A stretch of 41,698 nt of DNA from the NCBI GenBank assembly GCA_026647565.1, contig JAPKGU010000011.1, forward strand, positions 1-41,698, in the 5' to 3' direction. This document shows, one piece after another, positions 24,179 to 33,031 of the stretch. This DNA comes from Phycisphaerales bacterium. GTDB lineage: Bacteria > Planctomycetota > Phycisphaerae > Phycisphaerales > UBA1924. Every line of letters starts with the position of its first letter. The first letter of the stretch is position 1. Position numbers and translations under genes: made by a program. Below the pieces are notes generated by a model that saw nothing but the letters and a program-made list of their open reading frames with translations, made no database searches and had not been told where the DNA came from.

Positions 24179-25957
24179 TCAGTGGTGGCCCCACTCGCTG
24201 GCCATGTCCTTCTCGCGCCCACCCGCGCCCTTGGACATCCGCTCCACCTCGAGCAGAACGTCGCGGGTCATGGCCTCGGCCGCCGCGATCTCTTCCACCG
24301 TCACCATGCTCGCGCCCGCCTCCTTCACCGCAAGCCCCTTGCGGAGAACGTTCACGCGCGCCGCGACGAACACGCCGGGAGCTCGCGAGCGGATCGCGCG
24401 GCACGCTCTGACCGTCGCGTCATCGTCGGGGATCGCCAGCACGACGATCGACGCCCCTCGCACATTGACCGCCTCCAGAACCTCGGGATTCGTCGCGTCA
24501 CCATACACCACCGATCGCCCGATCGACCGCTGCTTCACCACCGTATCGGGGTTCAACTCGATGATCGTGTAGGGCACGCCGATCAGGTCCAGTCGATCCG
24601 CGATCGCGCGACCCACCGGGCCGAAGCCGGCGATGATCGCGCGGCACCGCTCCGCGCCCGCGACCTCCTTCGCCTGTCTCTCCTCGCGCATCGCGGGGCT
24701 CGACCGCCAGGGCGCAAGCGGCGCCGGCGCCAGGCGAGGCGAAACTCGACGCGCCAGCGCCATCAGCCACGGCGTGCACACCAGCGACAGCACGACTGTG
24801 ATCAGCGTCGGACCCACCGTGTCCGGCTGCACCACGCCAGCCCCCGAGGCAACGCCCAGAACGATGAGCGTGAACTCGCCCGCCTGAGAGAGTGTGAGCC
24901 CCACCGTCGCTGCAATGGCCGGCGGTGCGCCCGCAGCCCACGCGCTCACGCCGATCACGACCGATTTCAGCCCGATCAGGCCGATGGTGCCGATCGCGAT
25001 CTGCCACCAGCGATCCGCCAGGAGCGAGGGATCCACCCGAAGGCCGACCGACGCAAAGAAGATCGCGAGAAACAGGTCGCGCATCGGCTCGAGCTGGCCC
25101 GCGATCTGGTGCCGGAAGGGCGTCGATGCGAGCAGCATCCCCGCAACGAACGCGCCCAGCTCGGCGCTCAGCCCCGCCAGCGTCGCCACGCCCGCCGCCC
25201 CCAGCGCCACCGCACCCGACACCACCACCATCACCTCGCCGTTGGCAACACGCGCCGCCTCACGCATGATGCGAGGAAGCACGAACCGCCCGAACAGCAG
25301 AAACAGAATCACCATCCCGACCTTGAGCGATCCCTGGCCGAGCACCAGCAGCAGCTCGTCTCGACGTGCCGACACCGACTCAATCGCTCCGCCCGCTCCC
25401 GACTCACGCGCCGCCCAGTTCGCCAGCAGCGGGATGATCGCGAGAATCGCCACGGCGACAATGTCCTGCACGAGCAGGATGGTGAACGAGATCCGTCCCG
25501 CCAGCTGGCGAATCTCGCGACGCTCCGTCAGGATCCTCGCAACCACCGCCGTCGAGGACATCGACAGCCCCAGCCCCACCGTGATCGCCTCAGGCCACAT
25601 CAGACCGAGCGCCTTGCCAACGATCGCGAGCATCGCGCCCGAGACCAGCGTCGACACCACGCCCACCGCCGTGACAGGTATCACGTCTCGCTTGTTCCCG
25701 CCCATCTCCATGTGAAGCCCGATGCCGAACATCAGGAGGATCGTGGCCAGATGCGAGATCGTGTCGACGCTTCCTGAGTCCGCGACCAGTCCCAGCACGC
25801 CCGGACCGACAATCGCTCCGGCCAGCAGGTAGCCCGGAATGGTCGCCTGCCGCAGACGCGTCATCAGCATGGAGAACACCGCCGCCGCGATGAGTATCAC
25901 GACAAACGCAACAAGAACCTGTGAGCTCCCTTGCGCCTGCGACGCCAGCGTCAGCAT
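24179..25957 (-). CDS. Cation:proton antiporter with TrkA-N domain (KefB/CPA2 type)
   Basis: The 592-residue protein has about 12 hydrophobic segments in its first 390 residues, with CPA2 features such as YLLAGAIVGPGVLGLVADSG, HLATILLMFGIGLHME and AELGAFVAGMLLASTPFRHQ. A cytoplasmic Rossmann domain begins near 439: AIIAGFGPVGRAIADRLDLI, then IIELNPDTV and YGDATNPEVLEAVNVRGASI. This layout is that of KefB/KefC potassium efflux and related sodium or potassium/proton exchangers; the ion is not determinable. The ATG at 25957 gives a standard N-terminus directly before the first helix; an upstream extension to 26023 would overlap mnmG. Confidence 0.94.
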   Translation of the reverse strand: MLTLASQAQGSSQVLVAFVVILIAAAVFSMLMTRLRQATIPGYLLAGAIVGPGVLGLVADSGSVDTISHLATILLMFGIGLHMEMGGNKRDVIPVTAVGVVSTLVSGAMLAIVGKALGLMWPEAITVGLGLSMSSTAVVARILTERREIRQLAGRISFTILLVQDIVAVAILAIIPLLANWAARESGAGGAIESVSARRDELLLVLGQGSLKVGMVILFLLFGRFVLPRIMREAARVANGEVMVVVSGAVALGAAGVATLAGLSAELGAFVAGMLLASTPFRHQIAGQLEPMRDLFLAIFFASVGLRVDPSLLADRWWQIAIGTIGLIGLKSVVIGVSAWAAGAPPAIAATVGLTLSQAGEFTLIVLGVASGAGVVQPDTVGPTLITVVLSLVCTPWLMALARRVSPRLAPAPLAPWRSSPAMREERQAKEVAGAERCRAIIAGFGPVGRAIADRLDLIGVPYTIIELNPDTVVKQRSIGRSVVYGDATNPEVLEAVNVRGASIVVLAIPDDDATVRACRAIRSRAPGVFVAARVNVLRKGLAVKEAGASMVTVEEIAAAEAMTRDVLLEVERMSKGAGGREKDMASEWGHH

Positions 25958-25973
25958 GTGGCCCCCAATCCTC

Positions 25974-27932
25974 TCACCTCGCACCCGACACTCGGGCGCC
26001 ATCGCCCCCACGCCGACCCACAAGCACCGCCAGCAGCGTCATGTCCGCCGGCGTGATGCCCTCCAGCCGAGAGGCCTGGCCGAACGTCTCCGGACGATAC
26101 CGCTCCAGCGCGCTCTTCGCCTCGTTCCGAAGCGCCGGGCACGAACGATAGTCCATGTCGCGCGGCAACCGCTTGTGCTCCATCTCCGCGCGCCGGCGGA
26201 TATCCGCCCGCTGCCGCTCTAGGAGCGGCCGATACCGGCGATCCGCCGCCACCGTTCGCCACACCGATCCCGTGGCGCCCGGCACCCGCCCCGTCGCCCG
26301 CTCAACGTGCGAGAGAAGCGTCATCGCGTCCATCTCGGCCGCGCGGATCACATGATCCAGCGAACGCCCGTCCAGCACGATGCCGTCGATCCGACGCTCG
26401 ATCTCGGCGATCGCGCTGGCGCGTCTCGCCGCCATCGCCTCGCGCCGCCTGCCCAGTTCCGTCGACGCGAGCAATCCCAGACGCGCCGCTCTCCCCGTCA
26501 ACCGCTCGCACGCGTTGTCCGACCGGAGCATCAGCCGATGCTCCGCGCGACTCGTGAACATCCGATACGGCTCCGTCGGCGTCTTTGTCACCAGGTCATC
26601 CATCATCACGCCGATGTACGCCTCGTCCCGCCCGAGCACGAACTCTGACCCGCCCGCGCCGTCAAGAACACGCAGCGCCGCGTTCACCCCCGCCACCAGC
26701 CCCTGCCCCGCCGCCTCCTCGTACCCGCTCGTGCCGTTGATCTGTCCCGCGAGAAAGAGCCCCTCAACCACGCGCGTCATGCCCGTCGCGTAGATCTGGT
26801 GGGGCTTCACCATGTCGTACTCGACCGCGTACCCGTACCGCAGGATCTCCGCCCCATCGCACCCCGGCATCGAACGCACGATCGCGTCCTGCACGTCCGC
26901 CGGCAGACTCGTCGAGATCCCGTTGCAGTACACCCAGTCGTCCGACAGCGATTCCGGCTCGAGAAACACCCCGTGCGAGTCGCGCTCCGCGAACCGCATC
27001 ACCTTGTCCTCGATCGACGGACAGTACCGCGGTCCCACCGACTCGATCTGCCCGCTGAACATCGGCGCCCGGTGAAGATTCTCCCGGATCAACTCGTGCG
27101 ACGCCGCGCTCGTCCACGTCTGGCGGCACTCCACCTGCTCCAGATACGGAAACCGACCCAACTTCACATCACCAACCGCCCAAGGCACACGCGCCCCCGA
27201 GCCATCGCGTTCATCCGTCAGATCGCTGAAAGGTGTCGGCTCCGCATCACCATGCTGCGGCTGCAACTCATCCCATCGGATCGACCCCCGGCGCAGCCGT
27301 GGAGGCGTGCCCGTCTTGAGCCGCCCGAGCTCGAAGCCCATCTCGCGCAACGACGCCGCGATCCCGACCGCCGCGTGCTCGCCGTATCGCCCTCCCTCGC
27401 TCTTCCGCTCGCCGCAGTGCATCAGCCCGCGCATGAACGTGCCCGTCGTCAGCACGACCGTCTCGGCCTCGATCCGCTCCGCGCCGCGCACGCCGCTGAT
27501 CTCGACGCCACGCACGCGACCGCCCTCAACGACGATCCGCTCGACACTGGCGCCGATCACCTCGATCTCCGGGCGGGCACGGATCATCGCCTGCACCGCT
27601 CGCGCATACGCGTGCTTGTCGCACTGCGCCCGAGGCCCGTGCACCGCCTCGCCCTTGGACGTGTTCAGCACCTTGAACTGGATCCCCGTCGCATCGGTCG
27701 CGAGCCCCATCAAGCCGCCCAGGGCGTCGATCTCGCGCACGATCTGGCCTTTGGCCAGGCCCCCGATCGCCGGATTGCACGACATGACGCCGATCTTGGT
27801 CGGATCCGCCGTGACCAGCGCAACGGTCGGCGCTTCGCCGCCGCGAATCGGCAGCAGATTGGCAGCCGCCCACGCGGCCTCAACGCCCGCGTGCCCACCC
27901 CCGATCACGATGACATGAAACCGCCTGTTCAC
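25974..27932 (-). CDS. mnmG: tRNA uridine 5-carboxymethylaminomethyl modification enzyme
   Basis: MnmG (GidA) is the FAD- and folate-dependent subunit that with MnmE modifies the wobble uridine of several tRNAs. The 652-residue protein begins with HVIVIGGGHAGVEAAWAAAN and shows MSCNPAIGGLAKGQIVREID, LTTGTFMRGLMHCGERKSEG and the C-terminal DYRSCPALRNEAKSALERYR region, all standard. The start is GTG at 27932, which puts the FAD loop near residue 8; a more distant ATG at 28007 would overlap the upstream gene and lacks homology. Its expected partner MnmE appears in this window only as a degenerate relative at 8429-9403. Confidence 0.96.
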   Translation of the reverse strand: MNRRFHVIVIGGGHAGVEAAWAAANLLPIRGGEAPTVALVTADPTKIGVMSCNPAIGGLAKGQIVREIDALGGLMGLATDATGIQFKVLNTSKGEAVHGPRAQCDKHAYARAVQAMIRARPEIEVIGASVERIVVEGGRVRGVEISGVRGAERIEAETVVLTTGTFMRGLMHCGERKSEGGRYGEHAAVGIAASLREMGFELGRLKTGTPPRLRRGSIRWDELQPQHGDAEPTPFSDLTDERDGSGARVPWAVGDVKLGRFPYLEQVECRQTWTSAASHELIRENLHRAPMFSGQIESVGPRYCPSIEDKVMRFAERDSHGVFLEPESLSDDWVYCNGISTSLPADVQDAIVRSMPGCDGAEILRYGYAVEYDMVKPHQIYATGMTRVVEGLFLAGQINGTSGYEEAAGQGLVAGVNAALRVLDGAGGSEFVLGRDEAYIGVMMDDLVTKTPTEPYRMFTSRAEHRLMLRSDNACERLTGRAARLGLLASTELGRRREAMAARRASAIAEIERRIDGIVLDGRSLDHVIRAAEMDAMTLLSHVERATGRVPGATGSVWRTVAADRRYRPLLERQRADIRRRAEMEHKRLPRDMDYRSCPALRNEAKSALERYRPETFGQASRLEGITPADMTLLAVLVGRRGGDGARVSGAR

Positions 27933-27984
27933 AAGCTCAGGGTAGCAGAGCGACCGAGTCCGACGCGGCTCGACGCGGGGCAGA

Positions 27985-29550
27985 TCAGTGCGCGTTCGGG
28001 TGCACAAACCCCTTGAACAGCGTCATCCACAGGATCCGGATGTCAAACCCCAGCGACCAGTGCTTGACGTAGTACAAGTCGTACTGCAGCCGCTTCCGCA
28101 GACTCGTGTCCCCGCGCAGCCCGTTCACCTGCGCCCAACCCGTCATCCCCGCCTTCACGTGTTGGCGAATCATGTAGCCGCGCCAGTTCTCCCTGAACTG
28201 CTCGGCCAGCTCCGGCCGCTCCGGCCGCGGCCCGACGAGCGACATCTCGCCCCGAAGCACGTTGAACAACTGGGGCAGCTCATCCAGCGACGTGCGACGC
28301 AGCCAGCGGCCGACCGGCGTGACGCGAGGATCGGCCCTCTGCGTCCAACCGATCGCCCCCTCGCCCTCGTCCTGCACGTGGTACATCGTGCGGAACTTGT
28401 AGATGCTGAACACCTCTCCCCCAAGGCCCACCCGCCGCTGACGGAAAATCACCGGCCCCGGCGAGCCGAATCGCACCAGCGTCGCGATCAGCAGCATCAA
28501 AGGACCGAACACCACGATGCACGAGAGCGATCCGGCGATATCGATGATCCGCTTCTGCACGCCGCCCAATCCGTGCAGCGGACTCTCGCGATAGCTGAGC
28601 ACAGGCATCCCGTCCAGCTCCGCCACCGCCATGCTCTGCGGCAGGTACCGCGCCTGCACGTCCGGCACGATCCGCACGTCCACCGCGAACTTCTCAAGAC
28701 GCTGCAGCACCCGCGGGATCATCGCCGACCGCGCCGTCGGGATCGCCAGATACACCGCGTCCACCGGATACCGCTCCAGCACCGACTCCAGCTCCGACAT
28801 CCCACCCGCCACCGGACGCTTCGCGCACTCAGGCCTCGACCGCTGATCGTGGTGCGAGATGAAGTACGCCACGTGAAGGCCCGTCCACGAGTTCCTGTCC
28901 AGCGTGCGGCAGACGATCGCCCCCAGCCGCCCGTCGCCGATGATCGCCACGTGACGCAGGTTGAACCCCCGCCGACGCAGCATTCGCAGCAGCAGACGCG
29001 ACAGCGCGCGGTGCACACCCAGCAGCGTCGGCAGCAGCACCGCAAGCGCGAGCAACTGAACGCGTCCCGCGTCCAGCGCACGCCCCGCGATCGTCACCGA
29101 CGCCACGCCCTCACCGATTCGCGCCGGGTCGTGCCCGATCGCCTCGTTCCCCACCGCCCAGAGCACGACGATCATCGCACCGATCGCGCCGACGCTCGCC
29201 TTCCCCGTCTGCACCAACTCGTGCGTCAGCGATCGGTCGCGACGAGGCCGATACAGCCGGCAAGCCCACAGCATCCCGATCGTGATCGGAACCGCGAACA
29301 GGATCAGCGGCTCCTTGAAGTATGACTCCCAGTCCGGCGGGAACTCACTCTTCAGCAGCACGTGACGCACGCCCCATGCGCCCAGGCACGCGCCCGCAAC
29401 CACCGCGGCATCCGCAACGCCGAGCAAGGCCACAAAGAGTTGATGCTGCTGCTTCAGCACGCTCGAACGTTCTCCGGTCCCGCCCCGCAATCCCCTGCCC
29501 GAAATCCTGACGGACGACAACACTTTCGCCCGTCGTCCCGCTCCTGTCAA
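27985..29550 (-). CDS. Undecaprenyl-phosphate sugar-1-phosphate transferase (WcaJ/WbaP type)
   Basis: The 521-residue membrane enzyme starts exopolysaccharide or O-antigen synthesis by loading a sugar phosphate on undecaprenyl phosphate. Four or five N-terminal hydrophobic segments are followed by a Rossmann-like domain (HVAIIGDGRLGAIVCRTLD). The catalytic domain of about 190 residues shows GLGGVQKRIIDIAGSLSCIV, VIFRQRRVGLGGEVFSIYKF, TSLDELPQLFNVLRGEMSLV, GPRPERPEL and HVKAGMTGWAQVNGLRGDTS. The first 30 residues are basic and may indicate a later start. No other polysaccharide gene is adjacent. The sugar is not predictable. Confidence 0.94.
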   Translation of the reverse strand: MTGAGRRAKVLSSVRISGRGLRGGTGERSSVLKQQHQLFVALLGVADAAVVAGACLGAWGVRHVLLKSEFPPDWESYFKEPLILFAVPITIGMLWACRLYRPRRDRSLTHELVQTGKASVGAIGAMIVVLWAVGNEAIGHDPARIGEGVASVTIAGRALDAGRVQLLALAVLLPTLLGVHRALSRLLLRMLRRRGFNLRHVAIIGDGRLGAIVCRTLDRNSWTGLHVAYFISHHDQRSRPECAKRPVAGGMSELESVLERYPVDAVYLAIPTARSAMIPRVLQRLEKFAVDVRIVPDVQARYLPQSMAVAELDGMPVLSYRESPLHGLGGVQKRIIDIAGSLSCIVVFGPLMLLIATLVRFGSPGPVIFRQRRVGLGGEVFSIYKFRTMYHVQDEGEGAIGWTQRADPRVTPVGRWLRRTSLDELPQLFNVLRGEMSLVGPRPERPELAEQFRENWRGYMIRQHVKAGMTGWAQVNGLRGDTSLRKRLQYDLYYVKHWSLGFDIRILWMTLFKGFVHPNAH

Positions 29551-29592
29551 CCCGAAACCCCAAACTCCACCCGACCCGCGCGCCGAAACGAT

Positions 29593-30537
29593 TTACGCGG
29601 GCCACGCCGCGCCCGTTCGGGGCGAGCCCTGTTTCAACCCGATCGCACGCATCGCCTCTCGCTCCGCCTCCCCCAGCGTCGAACCGTCCGGCACGACCAC
29701 GCGGATGATCGCGTAAAGATCGCCCTGCTTGCCGGACTCATCCTTCAGTCCCATGCCCCGCAACCTCAGCTTGCGCCCGGAACTCGAACCGGGAGGCACG
29801 GACAGCGCCGCAGATCCGTCGAGCGTCGGCACCCGAACGCTCGCGCCCATCACCGCCTCCGACACGCTGAGCGGCACCTCGATCTTCAGATCAAGATCAC
29901 TCCCCTCCACTCGCTCGAGCAGGCCGTGCGGCTGGACCCGCACCACCAGAACGACAGCAACGTCCGCGCCCGGCGGCTTCACACGCAGCTTGGTCCCGTC
30001 GGCGGTGGCCGGCGGAATCTGGACCTCGAGCGTGCTCGTTCGCTCCGCCCCCGAAGCCCCGTGACGCAGACGAACCGTCTGCGTCCCGCCCTTCGCCGCC
30101 AGCACGAACGGAACCGACACCTCGACCGACTGCTGGCGCTGCGCGCGTCGTCCCCGCTGTCCCCGCGATGAGCCGGCGCCCTCGCTCCCTGGGCTGTACC
30201 TCGAACCGAAGAACGCATCGAACACCGATCCGATCTCGTCCATGTCGAACTCGGAAGCCGGTGTGCCGCCGCTCCAGCGGAACGGCCCCTCTGCCCCAGC
30301 CTGGGAGCGCGAGGCCTGGGGCGCCGCGTGGCCGAATCGGTCGTACTGACCTCGCTTGGCCTCATCGGAGAGCGTCTCGTACGCCTCCTGCACCTCGGCG
30401 AACTTCTTCGCGGCATCCGGCGCCTTGTTCACGTCCGGATGCAGCTCGCGCGCCAACCCGCGATACGCGCGCCGGATCTCATCCGCGCTCGCACCCCGCT
30501 TCAGCCCCAGAACCTCGTAGTAATCCCGTTTGCCCAT
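29593..30537 (-). CDS. DnaJ-family co-chaperone without zinc finger (CbpA-like)
   Basis: The 314-residue protein starts with a J domain ([20 protein letters not shown]) with the HPD motif at residues 34-36, which activates Hsp70 ATPase. A Gly/Ser/Arg-rich segment follows at about 75-140. The C-terminal part has two substrate-binding modules, including [20 protein letters not shown] and [20 protein letters not shown]. No CxxCxGxG zinc repeats are present, so it is a type II DnaJ or CbpA protein. It precedes the sugar transferase gene by 42 bases. Confidence 0.92.
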   Translation of the reverse strand: MGKRDYYEVLGLKRGASADEIRRAYRGLARELHPDVNKAPDAAKKFAEVQEAYETLSDEAKRGQYDRFGHAAPQASRSQAGAEGPFRWSGGTPASEFDMDEIGSVFDAFFGSRYSPGSEGAGSSRGQRGRRAQRQQSVEVSVPFVLAAKGGTQTVRLRHGASGAERTSTLEVQIPPATADGTKLRVKPPGADVAVVLVVRVQPHGLLERVEGSDLDLKIEVPLSVSEAVMGASVRVPTLDGSAALSVPPGSSSGRKLRLRGMGLKDESGKQGDLYAIIRVVVPDGSTLGEAEREAMRAIGLKQGSPRTGAAWPA

Positions 30538-30619
30538 GACGGACGACTCATTCCACGGCTACGACGCCACCCGCCGACGGATTCCTCGCCCACCGCCTCC
30601 AACTCGCCGCGCGCCGTGG

Positions 30620-31699
30620 TCAATGTCCGCCGGAAGCCGCGCCCGGCGTTTCGGGAGCGACGTTCTGTCCCTCAACGCCGCGGATCGACAGGCACTCAAC
30701 GTCAAAGGTCAGACGGGCGTTCGGCGGAATCACTCCGGCCCGACCCTGCGGTCCGTATCCCTGGTCGCTGGGAATCACGATGCGTCGGCGCTCGCCGTTC
30801 TTCAGACCGGACATGCCGATGTTCCAGCCCGGGACCATCTGACCAGGCCACCGGAACGTCAGGGGCTGCGGCCGCTGGCGCGAACTGTCGAAAATGCGAC
30901 CATCATCCAGGAAACCCGTGTACTGCACAGTCGCCAGCTGCCCCGACTGGATCTCCTCGCCCTCGCCCGACTTCAACACGATCGACACGACCCCCTCCGG
31001 CGACCGGGTGACCGAGACCGGCGCCTGAACCTTCGTGAACTCGTACCGATCTCCGGGCGCCGATCCCCATGCGACCGAGCCGTCCGCAGCGATCCCGCGA
31101 TCCACAGACACGAGCGTCGCGGCGTCGATGGAGATCTCGCTCGTCATCTCGACGGCGCCCGACACGCCGGTCGGATACGGATACGGCGTCTTGCCCGCAT
31201 ACCCGTTCCCGGACTTGGCCAGATCAATGTCCAGCGTGGCGATCAGGTCCGAAGCAGGGATCGGCCGGATCAGGTCCGGCGCGAACACCAGCCCGACCAG
31301 CGCGCCCTTGAGCCCCGGTGTGTTGCGGAACTCGTACGTGCGCAGGCGAACCCCGCCCTTGTAGGCGTACAGCGCAAACACCGCCTGCCGGTACGGCTCG
31401 AAGAGCGCGTCCTCTCGGGCCGCCTCCACATAGAGTGTGTTCGGGATGCCGTCGACAGGAGCGGGCACCATCGTCATCATGATCTTGATCGTCCCGGCGC
31501 CGTCTGTCTGCGCAACCTCGGACGACGAAGCCCACGTTCCGGTCAACATCGACGCGATCGACTCGATCTCGGGAGTTGTCCAGGAGGGCGTCCAGACCTG
31601 AACCGCCTCGGCCGCCGCAGGAGCGGACTCCTGCGCCGCCGCCGCAGACCCAAGAAGCCCCAAGACCGCCGCAGCGACCAATGGCGTGCCCATCTTCAT
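30620..31699 (-). CDS. Secreted CpcT/CpeT-like domain fused to FKBP-type peptidyl-prolyl isomerase
   Basis: The 359-residue protein has a signal peptide of about 22 residues. Residues about 44-225 resemble the CpcT/CpeT chromophore lyase fold: IASMLTGTWASSSEVAQ, NTLYVEAAREDALFEPYRQA and VFALYAYKGGVRLRTYEF. Residues 238-340 are an FKBP domain (GQLATVQYTGFLDDGRIFDS, MVPGWNIGMSGLKNGERRRI, SDQGYGPQGRAGVIPPNARL), the class that isomerises peptidyl-proline bonds. AGGAGTG lies 7 bases before the ATG. CpcT-like domains occur outside cyanobacteria with unknown function; a phycobilin role is unlikely here. The isomerase assignment is firm and the fusion is the odd feature. Confidence 0.88.
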   Translation of the reverse strand: MKMGTPLVAAAVLGLLGSAAAAQESAPAAAEAVQVWTPSWTTPEIESIASMLTGTWASSSEVAQTDGAGTIKIMMTMVPAPVDGIPNTLYVEAAREDALFEPYRQAVFALYAYKGGVRLRTYEFRNTPGLKGALVGLVFAPDLIRPIPASDLIATLDIDLAKSGNGYAGKTPYPYPTGVSGAVEMTSEISIDAATLVSVDRGIAADGSVAWGSAPGDRYEFTKVQAPVSVTRSPEGVVSIVLKSGEGEEIQSGQLATVQYTGFLDDGRIFDSSRQRPQPLTFRWPGQMVPGWNIGMSGLKNGERRRIVIPSDQGYGPQGRAGVIPPNARLTFDVECLSIRGVEGQNVAPETPGAASGGH

Positions 31700-31769
31700 G
31701 ATTCACACTCCTGTGCTTCGCTCGCTCACCAGGCGCCCCGAAAGACGCACAAGCCCTCGAACACCGATC

Positions 31770-32750
31770 TCAACCGAGCTCCGGGAACAACTTCACCACG
31801 GCGCCGACGAGGTCCTTCACGTGGCTCACGGACTCGTCCATCAGCTTCTGCTCGTCCGCAGTCAGCTTGAACGTCACGATCCGCTCAACGCCGCCCGAGC
31901 CGAGGAGCGCCGGGACCCCGACAAAGTAGCCCTTGCCCTTCTGGCCCGTCGCGACGCCGAACTCGTTCTCGCAGTACGCCGCCGAAGGGATGATCCGCTT
32001 CTTGTCCTTGATGATCGCCTCGACCATCTGGATCGTGCCGCTCGCCGGCGCGTAGTACGCGCTCGTGCCCATCAGCTTGACGATCTCGCCCCCGCCGACC
32101 TTCGCACGCTCGACGCACGCGTTGATCTTCTCCGGCGCCATCAGGTCCGTCAGCGGAATGCCGCTCACGCTCGTGAGCCGGGGCAGAGGCACCATGTCAT
32201 CACCGTGCCCGCCGAGCAGCAGGGCCGAGATGTCCTCAACGCTCACGCCCAACTCCATCGCGATGAACTCGCGGAACCGCGCAACGTCCAGAGCGCCCGC
32301 CTGCCCCATGATCCGGTTCGTCGGGAAGCCCGTCGTCTTCCACGCCGTGTACACCATCGCATCCAGCGGATTCGCCACCACAATCACGATCGAATCCGGC
32401 GCAAACTCCTTCACCTTCTCGCTTACGCTCTTCACGATCGGCACGTTCACCGCCAGCAGATCGTCGCGGCTCATCCCCGGCTTCCGAGGCAGCCCCGCCG
32501 TGATCACAACCACGTCCGAGCCCGCGATGTCCTTGTAATCGAACGTGCCCATGATCCGCGTGTCGAATCGCTCAATCGGCGCACAGCACGCAAGGTCCAG
32601 CGCCTTCCCCTTCGGCATGTGCTGCTCGGGCTTGTCCTTGTTCGGGATGTCCAGGAGGACAATGTCCCCAAGCTCCTTCGCCGCCGCCCAGTGCGCACAG
32701 GTCGCCCCGACATTGCCCGCTCCGATGATGCTGATCTTTGCCCGACGCAT
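31770..32750 (-). CDS. mdh: Malate dehydrogenase (LDH-like family)
   Basis: The enzyme interconverts malate and oxaloacetate with NAD in the TCA cycle. The 326-residue protein shows the NAD loop SIIGAGNVGATCAHW (10-15), the substrate loop GLPRKPGMSRDDLL (86-99) whose arginines select malate over lactate, VVANPLDAM, the DVARFR aspartate and catalytic His182 in GGHGDDMV. Asp at the end of the second strand (LLDI) fits NAD specificity. The gene diverges from a PEP-CTERM-type gene across 281 bases rich in palindromes. It is followed by the FKBP fusion gene after 70 bases. Confidence 0.96.
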   Translation of the reverse strand: MRRAKISIIGAGNVGATCAHWAAAKELGDIVLLDIPNKDKPEQHMPKGKALDLACCAPIERFDTRIMGTFDYKDIAGSDVVVITAGLPRKPGMSRDDLLAVNVPIVKSVSEKVKEFAPDSIVIVVANPLDAMVYTAWKTTGFPTNRIMGQAGALDVARFREFIAMELGVSVEDISALLLGGHGDDMVPLPRLTSVSGIPLTDLMAPEKINACVERAKVGGGEIVKLMGTSAYYAPASGTIQMVEAIIKDKKRIIPSAAYCENEFGVATGQKGKGYFVGVPALLGSGGVERIVTFKLTADEQKLMDESVSHVKDLVGAVVKLFPELG

Positions 32751-32783
32751 GTGCGTAAGTCCTTGTCAATACATTGGTTAAAA

Positions 32784-32813
32784 CGATATCGCTCGCGAGA
32801 AACATCCCGCGGG
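32784..32813. promoter_or_regulatory. Three 8-base palindromes between mdh and the PEP-CTERM gene
   Basis: CGATATCG (32784-32791), CTCGCGAG (32792-32799) and CCCGCGGG (32806-32813) are perfect palindromes within 30 bases, 34 bases upstream of the mdh start. They may be operators or a structured leader of mdh. Confidence 0.35.
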
Positions 32814-32955
32814 TCGCAATGATAGGCCGCACGCACGCACCCTCTCAATCCTCAGGTTTCATTGACGGAAGCAAGACATGCACCTCAAAGCGACATCAGA
32901 CAATGTCCCGTGAAGCCCGCTCTGGCGGCTTCGGATTGGCGTACCGCCCTACACA

Positions 32956-33001
32956 TACTTCCTTGCATCGCCCGTGTGTACTTCCTTGCATCGCCCGTGT
33001 G
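32956..33001 (+). repeat. Perfect tandem duplication of 23 bases
   Basis: Two identical adjacent copies (32956-32978 and 32979-33001), beginning TACTTCCTTGCATCG and ending CCGTGTG, lie 30 bases before the PEP-CTERM start codon. They probably sit in the leader or promoter of that gene. Confidence 0.92.
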
Positions 33002-33031
33002 CGAGCGGGTTCAGTAAAGAGGAGACAAGCA

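Noticed and set aside
24155-25777. A 540-codon rightward frame opposite the antiporter gene
   Set aside because: It is dominated by Arg, His and Asp, typical of the antisense of a hydrophobic GC-rich gene, and has no motif.
32956-33001. CRISPR array
   Set aside because: Only two copies exist and they are directly adjacent with no spacer; no cas gene is present.
32774-33031. N-terminal extension of the PEP-CTERM gene from 32774
   Set aside because: The signal peptide and AGGAG site lie at 33032, and the extension includes the tandem duplication and palindromes of the intergenic region.
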